DNA of 64,000 bases from Geobacteraceae bacterium (GTDB lineage Bacteria; Desulfobacterota; Desulfuromonadia; Geobacterales; Pseudopelobacteraceae). The position numbers and the translations under genes were made by a program. Shown here in pieces: positions 50,859 through 60,196 of this stretch. Location: NCBI GenBank assembly GCA_016720395.1, contig JADKKR010000003.1:186001-250000 (forward strand), given 5' to 3'. A model generated the notes under the pieces. That model saw only the letters and a list, made by a program, of their open reading frames with translations. It did no database searches and was not told the origin of the DNA. Numbering within the stretch: position 1 is the first letter of the stretch; every line of letters begins with the position of its first letter.

Positions 50859-51824
50859 TTAGAATTCTGATTTGGCCGTGTCGATGAGTGCGGCAAGTTT
50901 CTGCATCATCAGCTTGTTGTTGGTGCCGCTGATGAGCAGCTTGGCTGCGCGTTCAACGTTGCTCATAAGTTTCGCCGAACCCGCATCGTCAACCAGGCAG
51001 GAGTTGCCACCCAGGTCAGACATCTCTTTATCAACGATGCCGCGGCCAACCTTGCCGATGTATTCGACGACAATCGCCTTGAATTTCTCTTCCAGCTCTG
51101 CCAGCTTGACTGCAACGGTCTTCTGATCCCGTTCTTCGCGCTCTTTGCTCATCTTGGCATTATCCGACTGATGCCGGGCAACACAGGTTTCCCAGATGCT
51201 CTGGATGTTGGCGACCTCGAGAAGGTCTACCCCCATGAGTTCCTCAACTCCCTGAGTGGAGTAAAGATCTATCTTTGCCCCCGGCATTCCGGCGATCTTC
51301 TGGGATTCGGTCGAAGAGGTCTCGATATCATGTGAACCGTCGTGGAAGAAACCGAGAGGATTTCCATCCTTGTAGAAGATCATGGCGGAACGGTCTTCGG
51401 TGTAGATGCGCAGACAGCCATTCATCTGGTCGTCCTTGATCTTCTCCAGCAGGGTCTTGATGTCGATAAGCTTGAGTTCCTGGGCTTTGTAGAGGATCTC
51501 GCCCTGAAGCAGTGCATGGATGCACATGGTAAGGTCTTTGGAGAGCTTGTAGACGTTCATGGCCCCGCTGTTCGAGGTTACCATCAACTCCGCCAGCGCG
51601 GAAAGCGCTTCGAAGCCGGTTTTGCGTACCCCCTTGATGTCTTCGAGGAGTACGCTGACCAGTTTACCCGCTTCAAAGACGAGTATGGTCGTGGATGTCT
51701 GGAATACAAAGCTGGCGTAACCGGTAAAACCTCCGGAACTCAGCTTTGCCATAACCTCCGGCAGCTTCAGCTTGGTGGCTGCCAGGTTTTCAAAAAGGGG
51801 GTTGCCTTTGGGAAGAAGGAACAT
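50859..51824 (-). CDS. Unrecognised protein with two DUF4388-like segments, paralog B
   Basis: A 321-residue protein aligned by eye with the gene at 41746-42723 over its whole length: FLPKGNPLFE at the start, FTGYASFVFQTSTTILVFEAGKLV, KTGFEALSAL, LTMCIHALLQGE, MNGCLRIYTEDRSAMIFYKDGNPLGFFHD, KIAGMPGAK and a C-terminal GGNSCLVDD. Shared FYK(N/D)GxPxGF motifs make paralogy certain. Unlike A it has a Glu/Lys-rich coiled stretch (KMSKEREERDQ) in place of the Ala/Pro linker. Function unknown. Confidence 0.75.
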   Translation of the reverse strand: MFLLPKGNPLFENLAATKLKLPEVMAKLSSGGFTGYASFVFQTSTTILVFEAGKLVSVLLEDIKGVRKTGFEALSALAELMVTSNSGAMNVYKLSKDLTMCIHALLQGEILYKAQELKLIDIKTLLEKIKDDQMNGCLRIYTEDRSAMIFYKDGNPLGFFHDGSHDIETSSTESQKIAGMPGAKIDLYSTQGVEELMGVDLLEVANIQSIWETCVARHQSDNAKMSKEREERDQKTVAVKLAELEEKFKAIVVEYIGKVGRGIVDKEMSDLGGNSCLVDDAGSAKLMSNVERAAKLLISGTNNKLMMQKLAALIDTAKSEF

Positions 51825-52173
51825 CTGTGCCTCCTGAGTCGGATGGGCTTCTCGACAGCCTCGTAAAATGATTATATCCTTTAAATCAATTCAGCGCTGA
51901 TGTCAAAATAAAATAACATCATAAATAGTTCGGAATTACTTGTAATCACGACATAAATAGTACATCAGCTGTACGGCAAATAGCGTTGCCCGCAAATAAA
52001 CCCCAGTTATATCACGTAACTGGAGCGGCGTACGGTTGATTTGCCTATGTTCACAATCCTGCAGCCGGTATCAGAAAAACCTAAAAAAGGCAGGAGGTTA
52101 TGCCGATAAGCCGGTCCCTGCTGCCTTCTTAGAACAAATTTATAATTACAATCTCTATGCCATGCCTGGCATC
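51825..52173. other. Intergenic region without a gene
   Basis: An AT-rich 349-base stretch. It has a small inverted repeat GATGT/ACATC near 51898-51919 and a terminator for maeB at 52083-52127. Possible promoter elements for paralog B (TTGACA, TATAAT) are present but 24 bases apart. Confidence 0.6.
52083..52127 (-). terminator. Rho-independent terminator after maeB
   Basis: On the minus strand AAGGCAGCAGG pairs with CCTCCTGCCTT (one mismatch), followed by a six-T run, 47 bases after the maeB stop. Confidence 0.75.
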
Positions 52174-54423
52174 TCAGTTAGTCTGGGCGTCAACCACGGC
52201 TATTGCCGCCATGTTGACGATGTCATCCACGCTGTCACCGCGTTGCAGTACATGCACCGGTTTGTTCATACCCATCAGGATCGGACCGATAGCCTCGGCG
52301 CCTCCCAGATGATGCAGCAGCTTGTAACAGATGTTGCCGGAGTTAAGATCCGGGAAGATCAGGATGTTGGCATTGCTTTTGAGCTTGGAGAAGGTGAAGC
52401 CGTCCAGAATTTCGGGTACTACGGCGGTGTCGGCCTGCATTTCCCCTTCGACGATCAGGTCAGGAGCCCGCTCTTTGACGATCTCAACGGCACGACGCAC
52501 CTTTTTTGCCTGCGGGTGGTTGACGGAGCCAAAGTTGGAGAAGGACAGCATGGCTACACGGGGTTCGATGTCGAGCATACGGACCTTTTCGGCGGCCAGG
52601 ATGGCGGTCTCGGCCAACTCTTCGGCGGTCGGGTCGATGGTGACGGTGGTGTCTGCCAGGAAGTAGACGTCGTTCTTGAAGACCATCATGTAGAGGCCAT
52701 GCACGCTGGAGAGTCCCTGCTGCTTGCCGACAACTTCCAGTGCCGGTCTTATGGTTTCCGGGTAGTGGGTGTCGATGCCGCCCAAAAGGGCGTCGGCATC
52801 AGCGCTGCGAACCATCATGGAACCGAAGTGGGTGCGGGATTTTCGACGCAGGATGCGCAGTGATTCAGAGAGTGTCAACCCTTTGCGCTGCCGCAGGTTG
52901 TAAAGATCTTCGGCGTATTTCTCAGTCAGTTCAGAGTCGGTGGGATCAATGATCGGTACGTCGATTTCGATGTTGAGTTCAACCATTTTTTGTTCGATCT
53001 TCTTTTTGTCACCGATCAGGATCGGTTTGGCGATCCCTTCTTCTACCAGTGTCTGGGCTGCCCGGAGGATCTTTTCGTTGTCACCTTCAGGAAAGGCGAT
53101 GCTCTTGGGATCACTCTTGGCTTTGTTGATGATCATACGCATGATCTCTTTGGATTTGCCCTGGGTCGATTCGAGGTGCTCGATATATTTGGCCATGTCT
53201 TCGATCGGCTGACGGGCAACACCGGACTCCATGGCGGCTTGCGCTATGGCCGGAGCGACGTGTAGCAGGACGCGCGGATCAAAAGGTTTGGGGATGATGT
53301 AGTTGCGGCCGAAGGCGAATTTGACGTTGCCGTAGGCTTTGCTGACGGAGTCGGGTACTTCTTCGCGGGCCAGGCTGGCCAGAGCCTTGACGGCGGCCAG
53401 TTTCATCTCTTCGTTGATGCAGCTGGCACGACTGTCAAGGGCGCCGCGAAAGATGAAGGGGAAGCCAAGCACGTTGTTGACCTGGTTGGGGTAGTCGGAA
53501 CGGCCAGTGGCCATGATGACGTCGTTTCTTACTGAGTGGGCGTCTTCCGGAGTGATCTCGGGATCAGGGTTGGCCATAGCGAAGATGATCGGGTTGGGGG
53601 CCATGCTGGCGACCATCTCTTTGGTGAAAGATCCTTTTGCCGAGAGCCCGAAGAGTACGTCGGCACCGTTGGCGGCTTCTTCCAGGGTGCGGAAGTGAGT
53701 ATCGGCTGCAAAAAGCTCCTTGTAGGGATTCATTCCTTCGACTCTTCCCTTGTAGATGACACCCTTGGTGTCGCACATGATCATATTGTTTGGCTTGACG
53801 CCCAGAGCGATGGCCAGCTTGGCACAGGAATTGGCCGAGGCACCGGCCCCGTTGACGACAATGCGGATGTCTTCAATGTTCTTGCCAACCAGCATAAGGG
53901 CGTTGATCAGTGCAGCGGAGGAGATGATGGCGGTTCCGTGCTGGTCATCGTGGAAAACCGGGATTTTCATGGTCTTTTTGAGGGTTTCTTCGATGTAGAA
54001 GCATTCCGGGGCCTTGATGTCTTCCAGGTTGATGCCCCCGAAGGTAGGTTCCAGCAGTTGGCAGGCCTTGATGATCTCGTCCGGATCTTCCGTGTCGAGT
54101 TCAATGTCGAAGACGTCGATGTCGGCAAAGCGCTTGAAGAGGATGCCCTTGCCTTCCATAACCGGTTTGCCGGCCAGGGCGCCCAGATTGCCCAGACCGA
54201 GTACGGCGGTTCCATTGGATACAACTGCAACCAGATTACCCTTGGCGGTGTACTTGTAGGCGTCTTCGGGATTCTGCTGGATCGCGAGACAGGGTTCGGC
54301 GACGCCGGGAGAGTAGGCCAGCGAAAGATCGGCTGCTGTCTGGCACGGCTTTGTGGATATAACTTCGATCTTGCCTTTTCTGCCGGTTGAGTGATACTCG
54401 AGTGAGTCTTTGAACTTTGCCAT
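52174..54423 (-). CDS. maeB: NADP-type malic enzyme with C-terminal phosphotransacetylase-like domain
   Basis: A 749-residue fusion: an N-terminal malic enzyme (about 1-430) that converts malate to pyruvate, with YSPGVAEPC, KGNLVAVVSNGTAVLGLGNLG, VFHDDQHGTA and the nucleotide-binding region NGAGASANSCAKLA, and a C-terminal PTA-like domain (about 430-749; TVTIDPTAEELAETAIL, NILIFPDLNSGNICYKLL). In this family the PTA part is regulatory (acetyl-CoA inhibition), not catalytic. A good ribosome site and a promoter lie upstream. Confidence 0.95.
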   Translation of the reverse strand: MAKFKDSLEYHSTGRKGKIEVISTKPCQTAADLSLAYSPGVAEPCLAIQQNPEDAYKYTAKGNLVAVVSNGTAVLGLGNLGALAGKPVMEGKGILFKRFADIDVFDIELDTEDPDEIIKACQLLEPTFGGINLEDIKAPECFYIEETLKKTMKIPVFHDDQHGTAIISSAALINALMLVGKNIEDIRIVVNGAGASANSCAKLAIALGVKPNNMIMCDTKGVIYKGRVEGMNPYKELFAADTHFRTLEEAANGADVLFGLSAKGSFTKEMVASMAPNPIIFAMANPDPEITPEDAHSVRNDVIMATGRSDYPNQVNNVLGFPFIFRGALDSRASCINEEMKLAAVKALASLAREEVPDSVSKAYGNVKFAFGRNYIIPKPFDPRVLLHVAPAIAQAAMESGVARQPIEDMAKYIEHLESTQGKSKEIMRMIINKAKSDPKSIAFPEGDNEKILRAAQTLVEEGIAKPILIGDKKKIEQKMVELNIEIDVPIIDPTDSELTEKYAEDLYNLRQRKGLTLSESLRILRRKSRTHFGSMMVRSADADALLGGIDTHYPETIRPALEVVGKQQGLSSVHGLYMMVFKNDVYFLADTTVTIDPTAEELAETAILAAEKVRMLDIEPRVAMLSFSNFGSVNHPQAKKVRRAVEIVKERAPDLIVEGEMQADTAVVPEILDGFTFSKLKSNANILIFPDLNSGNICYKLLHHLGGAEAIGPILMGMNKPVHVLQRGDSVDDIVNMAAIAVVDAQTN

Positions 54424-54506
54424 TACGGCCTCCCTTATTTTAGCTAAGTTAAAAAAATTAGTGTTTGTTTGTGCTTAGCGGCTGTTTCTTTTACTGAAAG
54501 TGAAAA

Positions 54507-54536
54507 ACAATAGCCTTCAGCTCGCAGATTTGTCAA
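54507..54536 (-). promoter_or_regulatory. Promoter for maeB
   Basis: TTGACA (54536-54531) and TATTGT (54512-54507) on the minus strand, spacer 18, about 85 bases before the start codon. Confidence 0.55.
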
Positions 54537-54585
54537 GCAGTTAATGTTGCCCAGTAAAAAATCATTCTATTTATGTATAAAAGGC

Positions 54586-54613
54586 TTGTCTCTTTGAGGG
54601 CCGTGACTACAAT
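54586..54613 (+). promoter_or_regulatory. Promoter for the HIT-glucokinase genes
   Basis: TTGTCT (54586-54591) and TACAAT (54608-54613), spacer 16, ending 35 bases before the HIT start codon. It is divergent from the maeB promoter. Confidence 0.5.
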
Positions 54614-54648
54614 ATCCATCTGATGCCGCCACATGGAGGGAGTGAGTT

Positions 54649-55137
54649 ATGGAACGAATCTGGGCGCCCTGGCGCCAGTCGTATGTCAGTAATGCAACGC
54701 CGGACAAATGCTGTATCTTCTGCACAGGACCGGCTGCGAAGGATGATCGTGAACGGTTGATCCTGCTGAGGAGTGAGAATTCCCTTATGATGCTCAACCG
54801 CTATCCCTACACCGGTGGTCATTTGCTTGTGGCCCCGCTGCGTCATACGTCGGAGCCGGATGATCTGTCAGACGCTGAATTGCTTGATTTGATGCACCTG
54901 CTGGGCAGGGGGCGCGCATTGTTGAGACATGTGGTCAAGCCGGACGGTTTCAATATGGGCATGAATCTGGGCAAGGCGGCCGGGGCAGGAGTGGAGGATC
55001 ATCTCCATTTTCATATCGTGCCGCGCTGGAACGGTGATTCCAATTTCATGACGGTTGTCGGAGATGTGCGGGTGATACCCGAGGGGCTGGCGGATGCCTA
55101 CCGGCGTTTGTCGGCTGCACTTACCGAAGGGGTTTAG
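54649..55137 (+). CDS. HIT-family hydrolase
   Basis: A 162-residue protein beginning MERIWAPWRQSYV, with CIFC, NRYPYTGGHLLVAP and the histidine triad HLHFHIV near residue 122. Members hydrolyse or phosphorolyse dinucleoside polyphosphates. The start and the WAPWR motif fit the Ap4A-phosphorylase-like subgroup. GGAGGG precedes the ATG. The glucokinase gene follows 11 bases later. Confidence 0.9.
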   Translation: MERIWAPWRQSYVSNATPDKCCIFCTGPAAKDDRERLILLRSENSLMMLNRYPYTGGHLLVAPLRHTSEPDDLSDAELLDLMHLLGRGRALLRHVVKPDGFNMGMNLGKAAGAGVEDHLHFHIVPRWNGDSNFMTVVGDVRVIPEGLADAYRRLSAALTEGV

Positions 55138-55148
55138 GTATAGACGCA

Positions 55149-56075
55149 ATGGGAAATCTGTATATCGGTATAGACGTGGGTGGTACCAACCTGCGTAGTG
55201 CTCTCGTTGATCGCAGCGGCAGCATCCTGGAGCGGCGGCGGTGCGCAAGCAGCATCGAAGAGGGGCGGGAGGCTTTCTGCGGACGTTTGATGTCTGAGAT
55301 AATGGCACTGAAAGACATGGCTGCCTCACGGATGAGGCAGGTAGAGTCGATCGGCATCGGTATACCGGGGTTGATCGGCCGGGACGGTACGATCCATTCA
55401 TCGGTGAATATGCAGCCACTCGACGGCTTCAATTTGGCCGCCAGTATCGAGGCCCGTACCGGCCTGCCGACGGTCTGCGGAAATGACGCAAACGTTATTG
55501 CGCTGGGAGAGCAGCGCTTCGGTGCCGGCCGCAGTTTTTCCTCCTGTCTGGTCGTCACCATAGGAACCGGCCTGGGAAGCGGTCTGATTCTTGACGGAAA
55601 ACTCTGGACCGGGAGTGGTGGATTCGCAGCTGAATTCGGCCATGTCACAGTCGACCCGGAAGGGTATCCCTGCCCATGTGGAAACCGTGGTTGCCTGGAA
55701 CAGTATGTCTCGGCCGGGGCGCTGGTGCGTTTCGCGTGTGAAGGTATGCCGGAATATTCAGCGGAATCGCTGAGTGCCCATCAAGTAGCCGGACTGGCAT
55801 CGGGGGGGGATGTTGCGGCGCTGAGTGCCTTTGACCGTCTCGGCTGCTGGTTGGGTATTGGTCTTGCATCCTTGACAAATACGCTCAACATCCAGGCGGT
55901 CATAATCGGTGGCGGTGTATCAGAGAGCTTTGACCTGCTGCTTCCGTCACTGCATAGGGAAATGCAGCAACGATGTTTTTCACAGATATTTGAAGGACTG
56001 GTTATTGAGAAAGCTCAGTTGGGCGATGATGCCGGCCTGCTCGGCGGTGTGGCGTTGGTGGAGGAAAACAGTTGA
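55149..56075 (+). CDS. ROK-family glucokinase
   Basis: A 308-residue ATP-dependent sugar kinase: phosphate loop IGIDVGGTNLRSALVD, catalytic Asp in CGNDANVIALGE, TIGTGLGSG, and the ROK zinc motif CPCGNRGCLEQY near residue 178. No N-terminal DNA-binding helix, so it is a kinase and not a repressor. Glucose is the likely substrate. The M6 protease gene follows 13 bases later and may share the transcript. Confidence 0.9.
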   Translation: MGNLYIGIDVGGTNLRSALVDRSGSILERRRCASSIEEGREAFCGRLMSEIMALKDMAASRMRQVESIGIGIPGLIGRDGTIHSSVNMQPLDGFNLAASIEARTGLPTVCGNDANVIALGEQRFGAGRSFSSCLVVTIGTGLGSGLILDGKLWTGSGGFAAEFGHVTVDPEGYPCPCGNRGCLEQYVSAGALVRFACEGMPEYSAESLSAHQVAGLASGGDVAALSAFDRLGCWLGIGLASLTNTLNIQAVIIGGGVSESFDLLLPSLHREMQQRCFSQIFEGLVIEKAQLGDDAGLLGGVALVEENS

Positions 56076-56088
56076 TTACCCAAGGGGC

Positions 56089-58638
56089 ATGACTGTGTTA
56101 AGAAAGTCGATATTCTACATTTTATTAAATCTGGTCACTGTATCTACGCTTTACGCAGGACCGGCTAATCCTGACCCCGTAGATATCTCCCTCCCTGATG
56201 GTTCAGTCATAACCGCTAAATTGCATGGCGACGAGTTCCAAAACTGGACCGAACTACTAGAGACTGGCCATACAATTATTCTTAACAATTCTTCTGGGTT
56301 CTGGGAGTACGCTGAACAGAATACAGACGGCACCCTCAGAAAATCTGGTGTCAAGGTCCAACCCAAAGGAATTAATGCTCCCGCTCATATTGCCAAAGGC
56401 TTGAGACCCCAACGAAACAAAGACGCTGCGCTGCAGATGGATCTTATGCTACAGGATATATATCAACAGCGGCTTTCAAGTTCTGGTGAGGCCGTATCAC
56501 CCGAGGACTCCTCTGCAGCGGTTGGTGACTGGATCCCCACTCCGGTTTCTGGCCCGAGAAAAATGTTGCTTATACTTGTGGGATTTGCCAATCGGGCGTT
56601 TGTCACCACTCCAGTCAGTTGGTCCACTGCCGTGTTCGATTTAGCGGTCAAGTCGTTAGCCAAATATTACAAGGATAATTCATTTAATACATTGAACATC
56701 TCCCCAGTTACCCATTCCCAACCCGGCAATCCGGCAGGAGTCGTTTCAGTAGCGCTTACAACCAATCACCCTAACCTTGGCGGGAGCTATACCTTCGCTT
56801 CCGACCAGGCTTGGGGAAACGAGGCCCTCAAGGAATTGGTTGATAATAACTACGTGGATTTCAATGCCCTTGACACGAATGGAAACGGTATCCTTGAGCC
56901 CTCTGAGGTAGTTATCTACTTCATTGCGGCCGGATACGAGACTTCCGCCGGCAGCGGACTGACTCCTTCCGTTTGGGCTCACGCTTGGAGAACAAGTGGC
57001 ACAGGGCTCACGGCCGGAACAAAGAATGTTCAGCGTTGGTCTCAAAACGGCGAATATTACAATGCCACGATCCAGATGCCTATAGGGGTGATAGCCCATG
57101 AATTGGGTCACCAGATGGGCGGACTCCCCGACTTGTACGATACGTCATCACCGACGGTAAACTCGGCTTTGGGTGAATTCTCTCTGATGGCGGGTGGGAG
57201 TTGGGGGGGGGATTATGTTGGAGGAGTATATGAGACCGGTGGTACCACGCCGACGGCCCTCGACGCATGGTCTCGTGAGTTTTTGGGTTGGACAGCGCCA
57301 GTCACACCGGCTACAGGAAGCGCGATAAGTCTGCCCCACGCCCTATCGGCAAGTAATGCGGCGATCAAATTGGTTTTGCCGACCATAAACAGCTCGGAAT
57401 ATTTCCTTGCAGAAAACCGCTACCCCATAGGGTGGGACCTTGGGTTGAAAAGGCGACTTGGTGCTTCGTGGGCAGGAGGGATGCTACTCACCCACATAGA
57501 TATTACGGCCGGTACCTTGGGTAGCAATGATATAAATAAATACACAACAACCATTGTTACTCCAGGGCATCAAGGGGTGGTTCCAGTGCAGGCTCGAACC
57601 ACCTTGTGCAATATGCTCGTAGGGACAGCGTGCCGTGGTCACGCAACGACGCTTTTCTATCAGGCGAATAACAATAGTTGGGGGGGGGCAACAACTCCCA
57701 ATTCCAATTATTACAGCGGTTTCGCAACCTATTTCAGTTTAACCAGTATTTCCTCACCAGGCAGTACCATGACAGCTAATCTTATGATGCAAACAGCACC
57801 ATTCGCCACCACCGATCCTGCGTCAGCTATTAGTTCAGCAGGTGCATTGCTGAATGGTACTGTGAATGACAACTTTTCATCAACAACGGTAAACTTTGAC
57901 TATGGGCTTACCACAGACTACGGAAACAGTGCATCTGGAGGAACCATCTCTGCTGGAACCGGAAACACGGTAATTAGTGCAACCATATCCTCACTCGCAT
58001 GCAATACCACCTATCATTTCCGAGTTAAAGGTACTAACAGTATTGGCACAACTATCGGTAGTGACAAGATGTTCACGACGTCAGCATGTCTTCCTGGAGC
58101 CCCGTCAATAACATCAGTTTCAGCTGGAAATTCTCGCGCAATTGTTTATTTATCACCACCAGCTTCAAATGGTGGCAGTCAGATAACCAGCTATACGGTG
58201 ACGTCTAGTGACGGATTCTCTGCCTCTGGTGATTCTGTTCCGATTGTTGTGACAGGGCTTGCTAACGGGACACCATATACTTTTACTGCCAAAGCAACCA
58301 ATATTGCCGGTACAGGCCCGGCTTCGACTTCCTCAGCAGTTGTGATTCCAGGCATTGCCATCATTGATGATATGTATGAAATCGGGTACCAAAGCCTGCA
58401 ATTGGCCTATGCGGATGATACAGACGAAGAAGAGATCATGCTTCTTGCAAACACATCTGTTGGCGGGCTTACAGTAAATTCTGAAAATACCAAAGGCGAG
58501 GTTAAAATTATTGGTGGCTACAATGATACCTTTTTGATGGGAGGCGGCATGCCATCTATCCTGGACTCTGTAACCCTGTCGGCTGGGAAAACCAACTTCC
58601 AGAATGTAATTATTAAGGCTCCTGTTCCAAATTTTTAA
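56089..58638 (+). CDS. Secreted M6-family metalloprotease with Fn3-like domains
   Basis: An 849-residue exported protease: signal peptide (about 25 residues), a propeptide, an immune-inhibitor-A-like catalytic domain with HELGHQMGGLPDLYD near residue 336 (HExxHxxGxxD zinc site), a beta-rich domain, one or two fibronectin-III-like modules (about 580-770) and a C-terminal domain with VKIIGGYNDTF and LSAGKTNFQNVIIK. It is probably exported to degrade extracellular protein. Codon use looks AT-richer than the neighbours, hinting at transfer. The ATG at 56089 is 1 base after GGGG; a GTG at 56095 has better spacing. Confidence 0.88.
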   Translation: MTVLRKSIFYILLNLVTVSTLYAGPANPDPVDISLPDGSVITAKLHGDEFQNWTELLETGHTIILNNSSGFWEYAEQNTDGTLRKSGVKVQPKGINAPAHIAKGLRPQRNKDAALQMDLMLQDIYQQRLSSSGEAVSPEDSSAAVGDWIPTPVSGPRKMLLILVGFANRAFVTTPVSWSTAVFDLAVKSLAKYYKDNSFNTLNISPVTHSQPGNPAGVVSVALTTNHPNLGGSYTFASDQAWGNEALKELVDNNYVDFNALDTNGNGILEPSEVVIYFIAAGYETSAGSGLTPSVWAHAWRTSGTGLTAGTKNVQRWSQNGEYYNATIQMPIGVIAHELGHQMGGLPDLYDTSSPTVNSALGEFSLMAGGSWGGDYVGGVYETGGTTPTALDAWSREFLGWTAPVTPATGSAISLPHALSASNAAIKLVLPTINSSEYFLAENRYPIGWDLGLKRRLGASWAGGMLLTHIDITAGTLGSNDINKYTTTIVTPGHQGVVPVQARTTLCNMLVGTACRGHATTLFYQANNNSWGGATTPNSNYYSGFATYFSLTSISSPGSTMTANLMMQTAPFATTDPASAISSAGALLNGTVNDNFSSTTVNFDYGLTTDYGNSASGGTISAGTGNTVISATISSLACNTTYHFRVKGTNSIGTTIGSDKMFTTSACLPGAPSITSVSAGNSRAIVYLSPPASNGGSQITSYTVTSSDGFSASGDSVPIVVTGLANGTPYTFTAKATNIAGTGPASTSSAVVIPGIAIIDDMYEIGYQSLQLAYADDTDEEEIMLLANTSVGGLTVNSENTKGEVKIIGGYNDTFLMGGGMPSILDSVTLSAGKTNFQNVIIKAPVPNF

Positions 58639-58684
58639 TGAACATCAGTGTTTCAACACCTTAAACACAGACGATGCAAAACAG

Positions 58685-58714
58685 AAAAGGCGCCCCCTCT
58701 CGGTGGCGCCTTTT
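58685..58714. terminator. Bidirectional terminator between the M6 protease gene and the c7-type cytochrome gene
   Basis: AAAAGGCGCC (58685-58694) and GGCGCCTTTT (58705-58714) form a 10-base perfect stem with A and T tracts at both ends, between two convergent genes. Confidence 0.85.
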
Positions 58715-58738
58715 CAAATTTACTAAGCAAACCCTGAG

Positions 58739-60007
58739 TTACATCTTGGTGTGGCACTTGATGCAGTTGTCGACGTCGAAGGCGTCCTTGCCTTTGCCGT
58801 GGCAGGCGCCACATGACTTGCCCTTTTCCATATCAGCCATGGTCGCCTTGGTCCCGCCTACGCGGAAGGGGAAGATCTTGGTGTGGCAGTCATTGCATTT
58901 GTAGGCCTGCAGGTGGAATTCGTGGCTGAAGGTTGCTTCTCCGGCCGGCTTCGGAATCATGTAGTTTATGACGCCCGGTTTCATCCCCTTGTGGCATTTG
59001 CCGCAGTCGCCGGTTGAGGCGAAGACGTCTTTGCCGTTGTGGCAGGTGCCGCATGATTTACCTTTGGCCATGTCAGCCATGGTGGCCTTGCCGACGACGG
59101 TCTTGTAGGGGAACGTTCCCGTATGGCAGTCCTTACAGGCGTAGGCAGCGGTGTGGACATCGTGGCTGAAGGTGGCCGGGATCACGCCCTTGATGTTGAA
59201 TATGACATCCTTGGGCTTCATGCCTATGTGGCACTTGGCGCAGTCGCCGCTCGTGGCAAAGACGTCCTTGCCGTTATGGCAGGTGCCGCATGATTTCCCT
59301 TTGTCCATGTCTTCCATGGTGGCTTTGCCGACAATGGTCTTGTAGGGATACAGCTTGGTATGGCACTCCTTGCAGCCGTATGAGGCGGTGTGGATGCTGT
59401 GGCTGAAGGTGGCCGGTGTGGTCCCTTTGATGTTGAAGGTGATGTCTTTCGGCTTCATGCCTTTATGGCAGCGGTCACAGTTCGCAGCGACCGAAAAGAC
59501 CTTCTTGCCGGTATGACAGGCCCCGCAGGTCCTGCCCTTTTCCATCTCATCCATCGTAACGGTCTTTTCTTTTCCGGTGATGATCTTGCCGTTATGGCAG
59601 CTTCTACAGGCGCCACCTGTCTTGGCAATATGGCTGGAATGGCTGAAGGTTGCCTCGCCAAGCCCTTTGATCTTGTAGACCACGTCACGCGGTTTGCCTT
59701 TGTGGCACCTCACGCAGTCTTTTTCGGTTGAGACACTGAATGCCTTCATCCCTGAATGGCAGGCCCCGCAGCTCTTGGTCTTTTCCATCTCAGCCATGGT
59801 AAAATGCTTGCGATTCCTTATGTTGAAGATGGCGTCATGGCAGATCTTGCAGTTGTTCTTGTATTTGTTGAGATGGTAGGAATGACTGAATATGACCGGA
59901 TCGGCGTTTTTGAAGGAGAACTTGACATCCTTGGTCTCAGCCGCTCCGGCACAGACGGCAGCCAGCAGCATGATTGCACACGCGAACAGTGAAAGATGTT
60001 TGTGCAT
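58739..60007 (-). CDS. 15-heme periplasmic cytochrome of five triheme c7-type modules
   Basis: A 422-residue exported protein with 15 CxxCH sites in five repeated modules of about 75 residues. Each reads FSHxxH, then CxxCH, then MxxMxKGKSCGxCHxGK and a third CxxCH, the layout of triheme cytochrome c7 (PpcA type), with the FSHxxH His as distal ligands. The repeats are KICH, GACH, VRCH / RSCH, GACH, DRCH / KECH, GTCH, AKCH / KDCH, GTCH, GKCH / NDCH, GACH, IKCH. It is a heme wire likely in the periplasm. Start at 60007 (MHKHLSLFA) with GAGGAG upstream; an upstream extension lacks a signal peptide. The gap 60008-60196 shows no gene. Confidence 0.93.
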   Translation of the reverse strand: MHKHLSLFACAIMLLAAVCAGAAETKDVKFSFKNADPVIFSHSYHLNKYKNNCKICHDAIFNIRNRKHFTMAEMEKTKSCGACHSGMKAFSVSTEKDCVRCHKGKPRDVVYKIKGLGEATFSHSSHIAKTGGACRSCHNGKIITGKEKTVTMDEMEKGRTCGACHTGKKVFSVAANCDRCHKGMKPKDITFNIKGTTPATFSHSIHTASYGCKECHTKLYPYKTIVGKATMEDMDKGKSCGTCHNGKDVFATSGDCAKCHIGMKPKDVIFNIKGVIPATFSHDVHTAAYACKDCHTGTFPYKTVVGKATMADMAKGKSCGTCHNGKDVFASTGDCGKCHKGMKPGVINYMIPKPAGEATFSHEFHLQAYKCNDCHTKIFPFRVGGTKATMADMEKGKSCGACHGKGKDAFDVDNCIKCHTKM

Positions 60008-60196
60008 AGACTCCACTCCTCTGAATTGAAATATCATTTTTAAGCAAGTTACTATACATATCGGTCTCATTATCGTCAATTGTAATTTACCGGGCGGCTG
60101 CAAGGTTCTCACACACCGCTGGCAAGGCCGGTTTTGCGGTTGATACGCCTTATGACCTGTGGTATACATGAGCACATTTTATTCCGAGGCTGAGCC

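Noticed and set aside
53536..54390. Plus-strand open frame opposite maeB
   Set aside because: Shadow of the malic enzyme; no family similarity seen.
55909..56088. 60-codon upstream extension of the M6 protease gene
   Set aside because: It overlaps the glucokinase gene in another frame and would bury the signal peptide.
60008..60175. Upstream extension of the 15-heme cytochrome gene
   Set aside because: No signal peptide at that end; the signal peptide starts at the Met at 60007, which has a good ribosome site.
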